Positions 21,901 through 35,189 of a stretch of 64,000 nucleotides of DNA are shown here, in pieces. The stretch is taken from contig NC_090195.1 of NCBI RefSeq assembly GCF_024679245.1, positions 4,992,300 through 5,056,299 of the forward strand, read 5' to 3'. The stretch is from Pseudorasbora parva (taxonomy: Eukaryota; Chordata; Actinopteri; Cypriniformes; Gobionidae). Each line of letters begins with the position of its first letter. Position 1 is the first letter of the stretch. The notes beneath the pieces were generated by a model. The model ran no database searches, was not told where the DNA came from, and saw nothing but the letters and a program-made list of their open reading frames with translations. The translations under genes and the position numbers were made by a program.

Positions 21901-23622
21901 ATCTGGTTTAGCTCTGTGTAGGTCTATGTCATGTCAGGTACGAGTCGGTGGGCGGGGCTACAGAATCAGGCAAGCTGTGTCCCAAATGTTTTTAATTATA
22001 AATGTGTAAGTAGTGTGATGGAAATATTTGATATAATGGCTTCAGAAGTTGTAAAAGGGTTATTTAACATGAAACTACAGAAAAACGCAGACTAAGGATG
22101 TTCAGGTCAAAGACCACCTAAAAAGGTGCTTAACACAATAGAAGCCATATGATAGAACATTATAAACCAATCACAGTGAAGGAAACTTGAGTGACATTGA
22201 TTTTCACTCAAGCTGTATTGTTTAAATGAACACGTTTCTTATTGTTCAGGAGACTCATTTGGTAGTTGTGACCAGTGGTCTCCTGGCTGTGAATAAAACT
22301 TCATTTCAGCAAAAAGCAACTTGGGAGTGGTGTCAGTTTGCTACATAGCTGAGGAATAGAAGTACTAAAGATTCTGCGCTCAATAGATCACAGCAGAGAC
22401 AGTGATAGTGTTAGAAGACTATAGAGCCGTTCTCGAGGTGAGGCTGTAATACGACAGTATTAAGGATCCTGCAGAGACCAGCGTGAGAGTGTATGTTAAA
22501 GACCTGTGTGCTCACGTGTGTGTTTGAGTAAACGCTAGCTTCTCGACGGGACGCCGTCACCTTACTTTGAGAGGCGAATTACCTCGAAAGTATTGAAATT
22601 GTGTTAGATGTATTCGAGAAAGGGATTACCCTCGAGATACTTTTATAGTTTTATATCAACAACTGGGAGTTGTTTTGAATTGTTCGTGGTGAAGTCAGGT
22701 ATTTGTATTGAGAATTTCCACGACAATGATTACGTTGCGTTATCTGTCATCCTATAAAATTGACTGACAATTTTGATTGGTCTGAACAGTTTCTGTTTGG
22801 GCATAATTACTCCTCAACGGATCAAGTCCAGACTCCAGACTGAATTGTCCGACCTCAAATGTTGTGGGCGGGGCTAAATTCGGCTGGCATCCAGGCTATT
22901 AAATATCCGTATGATGCACTAAATTAACGGAAAAAACAAAGTGTGGAAAGTTGAACACTTCATGCACTTGACTGTCAAAGCTTTAATTACGGAGTGGAGA
23001 GGGAGACACTATCAGACTCCGACACTGAATGAAAAAAAAAAAACATGTAAAGTTCATACACTACATGGTTGAGTACATAGTGCATAACTGCATAGTGTAT
23101 AAGAGCATAGTGCATAAGTGCGTCATTTGGGACACAGCTGCATTGTTCATCTTCTTTTGAGGCGATGTCTCACCACACGATGACGTCAAGGTGTGGCATA
23201 TTTTGAGATCGATCGTTTATTGGGCCTGGTGTTAATTAAAGCTTTTCTTTGACTAACAAGGAAGTTTCCAGCTCTGAATCATACAGGATATTCTTATATC
23301 ATGATGAACTTTTATATCAAAGGCTCAAGGGAATGTTGATTTCCCAATTCAGCACCCCTTTAAACAATTTATTGGAACTTGGTGTCAAAAGCAAACAAAC
23401 AATTAAAGTATAACACCACTTTGCATTTATTTCGATGACATTTTTTGAACGTGATATCTTTAATAGTGTAAGAAATTAAACCTAAAGGATCTCAAGGTTC
23501 AAAATATGCCATGTCAGACTAAGAGCCAACAATTAAAAATCCTTCCTATGTAAATAATATTTAGTCACATATCATTTTTACTTGCCTTTACTAGTTTCTG
23601 GATCTTCTTCAGCTTCAGCCAT
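17604..23622 (-). CDS. Ig V-like plus coiled-coil protein, copy B
   Basis: Coding exons in gene order: 23622-23586, 21048-20722, 19283-19077, 18211-18164, 18029-17970, 17836-17604. They total 912 nt, giving 303 residues; every internal junction is phase 1. Residues 1-12 are MAEAEEDPETSK. Residues 13-121 form one V-set-like domain (GEDVTLPVHLSPE, NICWFRES, SDSGKYTCKV): the B-strand Cys is Val, the F-strand Cys is kept, and an extra Cys precedes the Trp. Residues 122-190 are a Lys/Glu/Gln coiled coil built on repeated 'ME-KQI' heptads. The tail is acidic and Thr/Ser rich. There is no signal peptide or membrane segment, and an in-frame stop lies just before the ATG. Intron 1 has a GC donor. The acceptor of the coiled-coil exon is supplied by a MITE end. 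Function unknown; an intracellular scaffold or sensor is only a guess. Confidence 0.68.
18350..18586. mobile_element. hAT-like MITE nested in an older repeat
   Basis: Ends gctgaatctgaaat and its near inverted copy attttggattcagc enclose 237 bases. The flanks (18265-18349 and 18587-18640) look like two halves of another fish repeat (agctccaacc, cacctg, and cagg-tgtgtttgattagg), so this MITE probably jumped into it. It lies in a copy B intron. Confidence 0.6.
18718..18896. repeat. interspersed fish repeat with poly-T end
   Basis: Contains catttagcagacgctttta and ccaaagcgacttacaaa, a sequence I recognise as very common in fish genomes. It ends in a run of more than 25 T on the plus strand. It is probably a non-autonomous element; class uncertain. 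Confidence 0.55.
19282..19679. mobile_element. palindromic MITE (CACTGTAAA ends) in copy B
   Basis: Terminal inverted repeats read cactgtaaaaa ... acagtg, with inner arms ggtttaacttaaaaaagtaa / taacctggttgcctt repeated inverted at the other end. A second copy lies at about 31890-32288. On the minus strand its end (tttttttacag/tg) is the polypyrimidine tract and acceptor of the coiled-coil exon ending at 19283. Confidence 0.75.
21115..23359. mobile_element. possible 2.2 kb TTAA-flanked element in copy B intron 1
   Basis: The left end is TTAA-aggggtcatgg and the right end is cagcacccct-TTAA, giving a short inverted AGGGGT terminus. The interior has no complete transposase frame but includes a 41 bp tandem repeat and a segment at about 22180-22330 that ends in AATAAA. 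The evidence is only the termini and the TTAA flanks, so two unrelated repeats could imitate it. Confidence 0.4.
21594..21800. repeat. 41 bp tandem repeat, 5 units
   Basis: Five head-to-tail units built on aatccttggtgaaatggagc followed by an A-run and ggaac. The units differ mainly in A-run length (7-10). ORFs rich in Phe/His/Ser across it are repeat artefacts. Confidence 0.9.
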
Positions 23623-24854
23623 TTTTTATATTTCTAGAACTCTGAGACAGAAAATCCACTGTAAGCCTAGAAGAGAATGACAATTAATGTTTCCATGAAT
23701 ATCTCCTCACATCTTAATTTGATGTTAATTTACCCTGAGAGGAGCAGTATTAATCTTGTCAATTTCAATAAATAAAATACCAATAAACTACACTCTCCAG
23801 AATGGAAAAAACACATGTGAATGTACAAAGGGAAAATCTAAATATGAGACAAAAGAAACAAAACGATTGTGAGTTCAGCAATAATTCAGGTTTGAAAACT
23901 CTTCAAGGTAGATGTGCCAACATTACAAACATCTGGTATGTAAAAAGAATGACTCATAAATTGCCACTCTTGTATTTTAAATTACAGCCTGCAATATCAA
24001 ACAATACATTTTAAACGGTTGCTGTCACCTCCTTTGTTTAAAACATCCCAAAAGCATAACACCACCAGATAATCAATACCCAGATGATTCAGTAATGCAG
24101 CCTTCCTGTTGATTTCTCTTCATTTACATTTTATTTCTAAGCGTGTGAAAATGAATGCTATTAAGATACCGAAAACAAGCAGAAAAAGCATTAACAACAA
24201 CAACAACAATCATTTAAATGTAGGCTATTTCACAGCAAGTAAAGCGCGTTACATAGCCATTTTTTAAATAATAAAAACAACAGTCGCATATTTCGCAAAA
24301 ATAAAAATTTAAAAAGTGCATTAACCAAATTAGGTTAAATCTACTGTCTATGGGTTAAATGAGTGTCTTACTGCCCCCTATCGGGGCTTGGGAGAAGAAT
24401 ATAGACAGCATGCAAACGCTCAGGCATATTAATGCGATTCATACTTGAAGCGCCAAAAACCCTCAATCAGTCCTTATAAATTACTGAGTTACATTTTAAA
24501 CGTAATCCATAACATATCAACATTGCTTCTTGAACTGAACTTGAACAGACGAAAAGATCTACGTAGTTTTTTATTATCTTGTTTTATTTTCACTTTCAGT
24601 TAGCCTAAATAACCTCGTTAATGCTAACTTAAAACTCCTCAGTGAATCCTGATGAATATTCCATTCCAATGTAGAAAGATTTATCTCGGGAGAAGAGTCA
24701 CTGTCACCCAGCATTAACTCTTAAGTTAATTATTATTTTAACTTGAATTAAATGTAATTAACTTTAATTATTTTAACAAATAATAATTAAGAACAGACTT
24801 CTGGTAGACTGAAGAAAAGAGGGAGAAGAATATTTATTTTAGACTGTATCTCAC

Positions 24855-24960
24855 CTTGGCTTTTATTGTCCTATCACCCAGAATAGGCTTTTTTGAGTCC
24901 AGTTGGACTATTGAATTCTAATCTAAAGTCAGCAGGTTATTTTCAACCGTGACTGAAACC
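24855..24960 (-). other. candidate 5' untranslated exon of copy B
   Basis: The minus strand reads ...ataaaagccaag/gtgaga, a good donor. The segment is matched at 32337-32450 upstream of copy A, in the same place relative to the leader exon. It would splice to the acceptor at 23667 (TTCTAG/GCTTAC). It is not coding in the leader frame, because a stop precedes the ATG there. Confidence 0.5.
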
Positions 24961-25299
24961 AGTTCTTCGGGTTTTGCACAAGTGACGATCTCCCCCAGTT
25001 TCTCTTTAAGCCAAAATAGAAGTGACTTAAACTGCAATTCCTCTACTGGCCACTAGGGACAGGCTCCAGAAGGAAGCAGAAGGTCATTGAGCTTCATGTT
25101 AAAATGCCCAACTTTACAGCAGAAAAAAAAAAATTTTTACAGCCTGATATAAATTGTGGTCTTGGTCTATACGGCTAATGTTGCCTGTTGATCTGTGAAG
25201 GGGGTGAATTTTTTTTTATAACTCAGTGCACATTATTTAAAGCCCTTAAGGTTCACTATGTAGTATTTTTGCAGTAAAATGTCCAAAAACCACTAGGCC

Positions 25300-26030
25300 A
25301 GTGTTATATATTTTGTTCATGTGTTTTGTTCAGGCATGTGTTGTTCATCTCATCAACAACATTTTCAAGACAACCGAGTACAAAAGTAATAAAAAACTAC
25401 AAACAACACTAAACAAATACATGAATTCCAATGTAGGAATGATTGCGAAAAAAGGAGAACAAAAAGTGAAAATGAAACAAAACACAACACAACAAAAACC
25501 AAAGCAGAGAGAGAAAGTGTAAAGCTCTGCGGTACACTTGCATTGATTTCACTTTCATTTATTATTATAGTGACAATATGTTTTAACTCAAGCAAGATGA
25601 ATGGTGTAAACAGTGTTAGGCAGTACAGAAAGAAACATTGTAAAACATTCTTTATATTGTGAATAAGTATGAAATTATTTTTTTATCTTAATTTGACTAT
25701 ATGTTAAAGCAATTATGGATTAGATTAGATTACAAACATTAGTACATAACATTTTATGTTTCATTCAACAGAAAGAGAATTTTAAAGGTGCTGTAGTAAC
25801 CCATTCTTTGGAATAAAAGTTTGCTGACAGAAATCATTAAAATAGGTGACATGAGAAATCACTGGCACCCCATCTTTTTGATCAAATCAGAAACATCACC
25901 AAACCAAATATAACAAAATTGAGAAAAAGTATGTTTCCGACATTACATCTAAATGCTAGGAAAAACTCAAATTGGTCAGTTAACAAACAAAGATTAGATT
26001 AACAAGGATTTTTTTTCTAGTATAACCTAT
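25300..26030 (-). other. 3' flank of copy A
   Basis: No exon is visible. The stretch carries the conserved 3' landmarks of the Ig family (agcagagagagaaagtgtaa, ggcacccca, tgctaggaaaaact), shared with 13425-13990 and in part with 37640-38040. Confidence 0.5.
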
Positions 26031-26263
26031 TTTGCCAAAGTAAATTAATAGCAATTAGTAAGTATTGCTTTGGGGAGTGGGCCGAGCATCCTTCCCAACA
26101 TGCTGCAGTCTCTGCATTGTCTTGGCCTCTCTGGTGTGTGTGTTGTATCTTCTAGTGATGAGACTGATTATGCTGTTGTTTCTCTTTCTGTGGAGGATCT
26201 CTTTTACTCTGTGGAAACCCTCTTTTCTTCTTGAGTCGTCCGCATTGTTATGCCAGGGTTCTC

Positions 26264-26264
<1 letters not shown>

Positions 26265-26327
<63 letters not shown>
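26265..26327. repeat. TG dinucleotide microsatellite
   Basis: About 31 TG units just downstream (3') of the copy A stop codon. The matching site in copy B (17697-17706) has only a few units, so the run expanded after duplication. Confidence 0.95.
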
Positions 26328-26329
<2 letters not shown>

Positions 26330-26368
26330 CTCTTGTAGGTGAATCCCTGATTCTGATGTTCCTGCTCT

Positions 26369-28839
<2,471 letters not shown>

Positions 28840-30080
28840 TATTAATATTTCTGCAACTCAGAGATGAAAAATCCACTGCAAAGCCTAGAAAATAAATGAG
28901 CATATAAATGTTTCCATGAATATCTCCCCAAATCTTATTTTTATGTTAACCAACCTTTTAACAAGATGAGCAGTAAATCGATGAATTTAGTGTTTTTTTC
29001 TGTTATATATTCAGTTATAATCTGTAAAATCATGTGAATTTTTATTTTTTAATCGTCAATTATCATCATGAATTCACTTCCACAAAGCAATAATGGACAG
29101 TGCTTGTTTATTCACTCTTTAACATCTTTGTGTTTAATATTGTTCTGTGGGTGAAAAAAATAATAATAAAAAAAATAAAATAAGGAATGCAGACATGAAG
29201 TTTAAAATGTATATTTTGTTCAATCGAAAGTTGAGCACAATCCATCTAAATAAAGTGACTATTTTATGCCTTTTGGTGTCATTTTATTTTAAACCCTCTC
29301 AAAGCATTGGGACCAGGCATTTTTTAACAGATGCTTCAATAATGCAGCCTTACTGTTGATTTCTCTCATTAAGATTTCATTTCTAAAAGTATGAATATGG
29401 ATGCTATATAGCCTACAGCAAAAGGTAAAAAAAAGAAAAGAAATAAAGAAAATTTTTATTTTATTTGAAGATTATTTAAATATATGATATTTTTTATTTA
29501 CAAAAAAAGTTACGTATAAAGTCAAATATATTGCACATCTAAATTAAATTAAGTTATCTGCCACCTGCTGAGAGAACAGATAGACAGAAAATCATCTAGC
29601 CTAGATATGAAAAATACTACGTTTCTTACTGAAATTAACCCCATCAAAACCGCTTTAAAAATAGAACTGTATAGCCTACAAAAACGAACTATATATTTTA
29701 ATAAACATATTTATGATAAGCATCCATACGTCCAGTTATTTTGGCCAAGAATTCTCACATCACCCCAAGACATAGCCTACCAGGAGCATGACATGGTGTC
29801 GTAATTACGTGTTGTCCAATTGACAACCGTATTGGATTCGTTTTTTCTTTTGTGCAAACCCTCTATTGAAGTGGCACCTTCATCGGACAGCTTTTTTTTA
29901 GAAATGGACAAACATTCCTGTCGTATCCCTGGCCAGAAATAGTCGCGGTAGAACGACATATCAGTAAAGTAACAGAACATTTCAAATGCATTCAGTTACA
30001 TCCGTTCAACTTTCACATTTATTGGAACTATTTTTCAACCATGATGGGATGTGTCGGAGGGGTCTTTCAACGGCCATTAA

Positions 30081-31210
30081 AGGGGGGGTGAAATGCTGTT
30101 TCATGCATACTGAGCTTTTTACACTGTTAAAGACTTGGATTCCCATCCTAAACATAGACAAAGTTTCAAAAACTAATGTTGGACGTTTGATGGAGTATTT
30201 CTGTGTCAAAAATACAGGCTCGGCTTGACGTTAATAAGAGCGGAAGGTCCTTGTATGGGCCGTACGGGCTCTTCTCCCGGTAGGGTGTGCGCGTGACTAG
30301 AGCGAGAGAGGAAATGCACGCCCATAAACACTCGCTCAGCTGCAGATCCAGTCGTCGTTATAGTCTGCGCCGCGCTCCACTTTATTCCTATGGGTGACGT
30401 CGAGCGACTTCAACGCTTCAGCACAGCATTCTGGGAAGGCAGCGCTGCATTTGAACCGATTTGAACGCAGAAATGACGGGAAGCTTCACAACATCGCTTC
30501 AGTCGCGTTGCAAAGTGTATCTCCACCGTTCACTGCTGTCAGGACTTTACCAAATCATACCAAAGAAGTGTGTGTTTGACGGAGCGGTCCCAGCGATAAA
30601 GGTTCGGTCCTGCTTTGGAAGCAGTCGGTGAGTAAAACTGCTTCAAATGTCTGTTCTGTCGGCTACCGCCGCGTGAGTAAACATCAGTAAACGACACGAT
30701 CGCGTGCTTCGTCATTCAAATGCGCTAAAGTTACTCCATTGCTGTTCTCTGTTGTATAACGTTACACTAGTCTGACGTGTAAAACCGTTTTGCTTGCTAC
30801 TGCTAAGGTTTAGTCGCATACAATAGTCCATAAACCGAATCATGTCCTCATAAACTGCTAGTAAAGACACAAATGTTGACAGGCCACTAAATACAGTACA
30901 TACCACAGAGACGGACGTCCTGCTGTTGCTGTTTCTCCTGTTCAATTTATTTCAGCCTCCGAATGATTCTGGATCATATATCTATTAGCTGAGATCGATA
31001 GCCATGGGTTTCTCCACGCATGAGTTTCTCCGCCCACACGATACGCCTCCAGGCGCTCGGTTTTTTCCGGAAAGACTCAGTACAGCCCATATTTCTTTTA
31101 TAAATATAATCAAACTAAAGACTTTTCGGAGATATGAAGGATGCAATACTACTCTATAGGTAAGCAAGATTGACATGAGATTGACTGAAACTGAGTGTTT
31201 CACCCCCCCT
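30081..31210. mobile_element. Kolobok-like element copy 2
   Basis: A 1130-base relative of copy 1 in reverse orientation. Ends agggggggtgaaa and tttcaccccccct are flanked by TTAA on both sides. On the plus strand, cggagcggtcccagcgata near 30580 is the end of the THAP domain (GAVPAI) with a GT donor after it. On the minus strand, near 30900-30990, is a decayed copy of the accessory first exon. It lies in the long 5' intron of copy A. Confidence 0.72.
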
Positions 31211-31484
31211 TTAACTGTCCAAATGTTTGCTGGAATGGAATCAGAGTAAAATCAACAATGTCCTTCTTCAGACTTGAATAGATGTTTTAAACCCCAACTG
31301 GATCACATTATGGAGGGCCATGGAAAAGGTTATTTAGATCTGTGGATCTGAATTGGAAAAGTGGAAGCTTTTATTAAAAGGCACAATATGTACGATTATT
31401 GAATTAAAATATCCAAAAACCAAAATTTAATTATTAAATTAGGATATTTTATGTTTTTTGTTTGGCTGCCAGTCATTTGACTGC

Positions 31485-31485
<1 letters not shown>

Positions 31486-31566
<81 letters not shown>
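31486..31566. repeat. TA dinucleotide microsatellite
   Basis: About 40 TA units in the copy A 5' intron. Confidence 0.95.
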
Positions 31567-31570
<4 letters not shown>

Positions 31571-31889
31571 AAGAAAACTTTAAAGAAATGTTTTTATTTT
31601 TTGGAATAAAAAAAATGTGAATTACTGCAGTTTGTTATTAATGTCATATGTAAAATGTACCAAAATTTGGTAATTTAGAGATATTGTTTGTAATTTTACA
31701 GAGTTCTGAGAACAATTTATGACTTAAAAAAAATTTAATAATAAAAACAAAAAACAAAAAAACGATTTTCCGTAAAATCTTTATTTTTTACAATGTAGCC
31801 AAGCCTATATGATTAATCTCTCACTGATGAGAGGGAAAAAGCCACCGTCAGCATCAAACTTAATTATAAATCACTGAAATAAGAGACTT

Positions 31890-32288
31890 CTGCCTAACCT
31901 AAAAGGTTACCTGTTACCTAAAAAGTTTCCTGGTTGCCTTAATTTTGAGTTCATTGAAATTACAATTTTGAGTTAATACAATGAATATTTTTTTAGATTT
32001 GACAACCTTTATTAAAACTATTAAAAGATTTTGTAAGCATATTGGGTAATTGTGTGTGTTTTATTTCTGATGACGCAGTGAAACATGCCAAATAGTGCTA
32101 TTTTCATGATTTATCAATTTTTTTTATGTGGTTCAGATACAATAATATTTTGAGTTTCTATTTCTTAAACACATTTCCTTCATTGTATCAACTCAAATTT
32201 TTAACTTCAATAAACTCAAAATTAAGGCAACCAGGTTACTTACTTTTTTAAGTTAAACCAACAAAAAACAACAACTTTTTTTACAGTG
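31890..32288. mobile_element. palindromic MITE, second copy (CACTGTAAA family)
   Basis: Right end ggcaaccaggttacttactt ... ttttacagtg, with an inverted arm aagtttcctggttgcctt at the left. Same family as 19282-19679. The left terminus is eroded, so the start is approximate. Confidence 0.65.
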
Positions 32289-32336
32289 TGGCAGATCTGA
32301 AGACAGAAAATGTGATAACTTTAGATTGTTGCTCAC

Positions 32337-32450
32337 CTTGGCTTATATTGTCCTATCACCCAGAAAGATGCGAGTCCAACTGGAGAATCAATTCTATTGA
32401 ATCCTAATCGAAAGTTTGACGTACAGTTTTTTACAGTTAAGACCCAGGAC
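32337..32450 (-). other. candidate 5' untranslated exon of copy A
   Basis: Matches 24855-24960 (ttggctt-tattgtcctatc, then cacccagaa). The minus strand gives aagccaag/gtgagc as donor. It would splice 3.45 kb downstream to the leader exon whose acceptor lies at 28885. Confidence 0.5.
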
Positions 32451-32869
32451 CAGATATGATGAATGAAGAAGACCAGAAGTCAGAGATGCAATCAATTAAA
32501 GAACATTTTACTGAAGAATGGTTTCAGGTTCATCAACAGAAGTCAACTTTAATACTCAGCAAAGAGTTCATAGGCTGCTCTGCATACACACTCAATGCAG
32601 CAGCAATTATACTCTAACACGGGTCACTACGTCATATCAGGATGGATGATTCTGATTGGTCAAGGCATAGAAAAATTTAGAAAATTTCCATATGGGCTGT
32701 TAGCCAGAAGCATATCTCGATTGATTATCTGGATGATACCCACTGGATGGGTGCCAATTCCACCCTCACGAACGTCAGGTCATATAACACAGCTTGGTCA
32801 CGAAGGAGATGGGCCTGGATGAGGCTGTCAGCTAAGGAAATGTACTATATGTTTTATTGAAACGAGAGA

Positions 32870-33020
32870 GCATGTTCCAGTGAACAGACATCTCACTGCT
32901 GTTACAGTAAAATAATAATCTTATGAGCATTCAGTAACATCTTACTGAAGGGCAAGATTCATCAATACTATTTCTACGCTAAAGTATAGGACATGTCATT
33001 GAAAAGTAAACCAAATTAAT
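32870..33020 (-). pseudogene. debris of a further Ig-family copy
   Basis: This stretch repeats 26830-26985 of copy A almost base for base (acagtaaaa, cttatgagcattcagtaaca, gtaggacat-like, aagtaaaccaaattaatcag), including the dead small exon. No Ig or coiled-coil exon accompanies it, so only an intron scrap of a fourth copy survives. Confidence 0.6.
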
Positions 33021-34383
33021 CAGAAGGCTTCTCTAAACCAGGGGTTCTCAACTCTGGCACTCAACAGATACTTTTCTACAGAGTTGGCTCGTGGGGGACA
33101 CTTTCTAAAATCTCGCAGGTCACCGAGCCTGGGCCGGCCCTGGTAACAATTCAATTGAGAGCTCTGCAATTAACCATATTTATTGTGTTTTTTCTTTTCT
33201 TGTTGTTGTTGTTTATTACTAGTAAATGCTGGGAACCTAATCAAATAAAAGAGCTCTTAAACTGTAATTGTAACTACTAGTAAGGGGCAGTTATTGGGGC
33301 AGTCTCCTAATAGTTAGAGAGTCAGACTTGTTACCCGAAGGTCGCATGAGTCTCAGCAGAATGTAGTGTAGGTAGGGGGGAGTAAATGAACAAGTTTATT
33401 TGTCATGTCTGCCATAGAACTCAAAGCGAGTACCTTGAAACTTTCAAAATTTGCATTTCTGTAAATGGAGGGTTCAGAGCTCTCAGATTTCATCATTATA
33501 TCTTCTCGTGTTCTGAAGATTAACGAAGGTCTTACAGGTTTAGAATGACATAAGGCTAGACCTAATTAATGACAGAATTTACATTTTTGGTTGAATTAAT
33601 CCCTTAAACAATTGAAATAGAGCTTTGCAGAACTTGAAATTTTAGAGCTCTCTAAATGAATTGTTAGCAAGAATTGTATTTGCTAATAACATTTGAATAT
33701 TAGAGCTGTCTAATTTAATTGTTAGAAATTTGTTAATAGTAAAAATGCAATTGCAACGAGTAACACTGGGAAGAAGTTGAGCTAAAGTGGCTTCCAATTA
33801 AATGCAAAGCCTGAAAACCCGGTTTTAGTTGCAGGGAAATACAATGAACTTTCAATTAGGATTCAATAGCATTGCTGCTTCAGATGGAATCCAATTATTC
33901 TGAACGATAAGATAATAAAAACCAAAAGGTGAGCAATAGTTTAAAATGAATATTTTTCACGTTGCTGTTTTCAGATTTGCCAGAAGTCTCTTAAAATGAA
34001 TCACGTGCTTCATTTAAGTCTAGAATTCGTGGAACGGAGTGAAGTTATTGGATTTGTCACAGATCTGACTGTCAACTTTCAAAAAGAACAGCTGCTATGG
34101 ACAAAATGTTCTGATTATTCTTACACCTTTCAAATCACCCTGGCAAGTCAAATTTTGTTCAAATGTAAAATAATAACATTAGGATATCTTTTTTTCTTTC
34201 ATACGTTCATGAACCATGGCCCAGTGGACAGATGGAAAAAGTTAATAAGTCTGACCAATAGCAATCAGAGCCATTCAATCTAACTTCATCTATTTAAATT
34301 AGACCAATCTACCTTTTTGTGTAAATGACTTAGCAAAACTAACTTAGCAAGTATCTAGTTCACTAAGATGATGTGTGCGTTCG
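33021..34383. other. gene-free stretch with repeat scraps
   Basis: Contains a caggggttctcaactctggc scrap near 33050 (common fish repeat), the right half of a TTAA-type MITE near 33470-33605 (cagatttcatcat, tgttctgaagat), and otherwise AT-rich sequence. The 95-codon ORF at 33996 has no homology that I recognise and no splice context. Confidence 0.4.
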
Positions 34384-34850
34384 GTAGCCTGACAAGCCAG
34401 ACCCACATTAAGATGTTTGGTCTGGAAACTCACCATTGACAGCTCAATCCGAGGGGCGGATAAACGGTTGTCTTTCAAACTCCCTCTGCACGCGATAGGA
34501 TAGCGCTACCACCAACCAGAGCAACGACGGTGAAGCAGAGCTTGTTGATAGATTAAACTTTCGCTGTATCCGGTCAGCTAAACTCCGAACACATCTTCCC
34601 TTTTTAAGAATGACTTCAGTGCCGTTCTTTGTTCTTATCTCAGAGAAAAGCTTAACTCCAAGTCTTCCAGAGTCGTGGTCAAACCTGATTCGAAAGACCG
34701 CCGTTCGCCAGTTTCTGTGTTTACTAGCAGCACACAAACGCAACTCGGCCGTCATTATGGCCCCGCCCACCGACTCTATACACGATGTGATTGGCCTGAC
34801 CAGAGTTTGGCTATTACAGCTCAGAAGTGTATTGAGAGTTTCTAGACTTA
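34384..34850. repeat. dispersed repeat, partner at 56010-56326
   Basis: Begins gcctgacaagccagaccca and contains ggcggataaacg and agcgctaccaccaaccagag. The same sequence appears inverted at 56010-56326 inside a cpt1 intron. The 139-codon minus-strand ORF here is disrupted in the partner, so it is repeat sequence rather than a gene. Confidence 0.65.
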
Positions 34851-34854
34851 TGCC

Positions 34855-35156
34855 CAGTCCCAAATGGCCCTCTAAACCCTCATGGTCTTCCTTTGAGTCC
34901 GCACTTTCACAACGTAATTCCGCTTTGACTGCCGGGTAAAAGTCCTCTGCGTAGCTCGCAAACTTGCGGGCTCAGCTGAAGTGCGTATCGAGGGTGCATT
35001 GCAGCCACAAAGGGTGCACTCACAAGCACCCTTCTTTAAGCTTAAATGACGAATGGGACACCCTACGGTCTTGTGGACTTAATGGACACGTGCACGCAAT
35101 AGCCATTGTAAGTCCACAAGACCGAAAGTGCACATGAAGTGTGCCATTTGGGACAG
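34855..35156. mobile_element. hAT-like MITE
   Basis: Inverted ends cagtcccaaatggc and gccatttgggacagg. The interior has a self-complementary stretch (gtccacaagaccg with its inverse at about 35070-35125). No coding capacity. Confidence 0.7.
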
Positions 35157-35189
35157 GGCCAAAAAGCAGAGAGTTAAAGACTCTCTTAG

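Noticed and set aside
22180..22330. Possible LTR end with AATAAA followed by a primer-site-like tggtgtcag
   Set aside because: No matching second LTR, no gag or pol frame, and no target duplication found.
29777..29980. ORF with FYRDYFWPGIRQE, faintly like a retroelement integrase
   Set aside because: The match is a few residues, no HHCC or DDE context is near, and the frame ends at once on both sides.
34444..34863. 139-codon minus-strand ORF
   Set aside because: The same sequence occurs inverted at 56010-56326 without an open frame, so it is a dispersed repeat.
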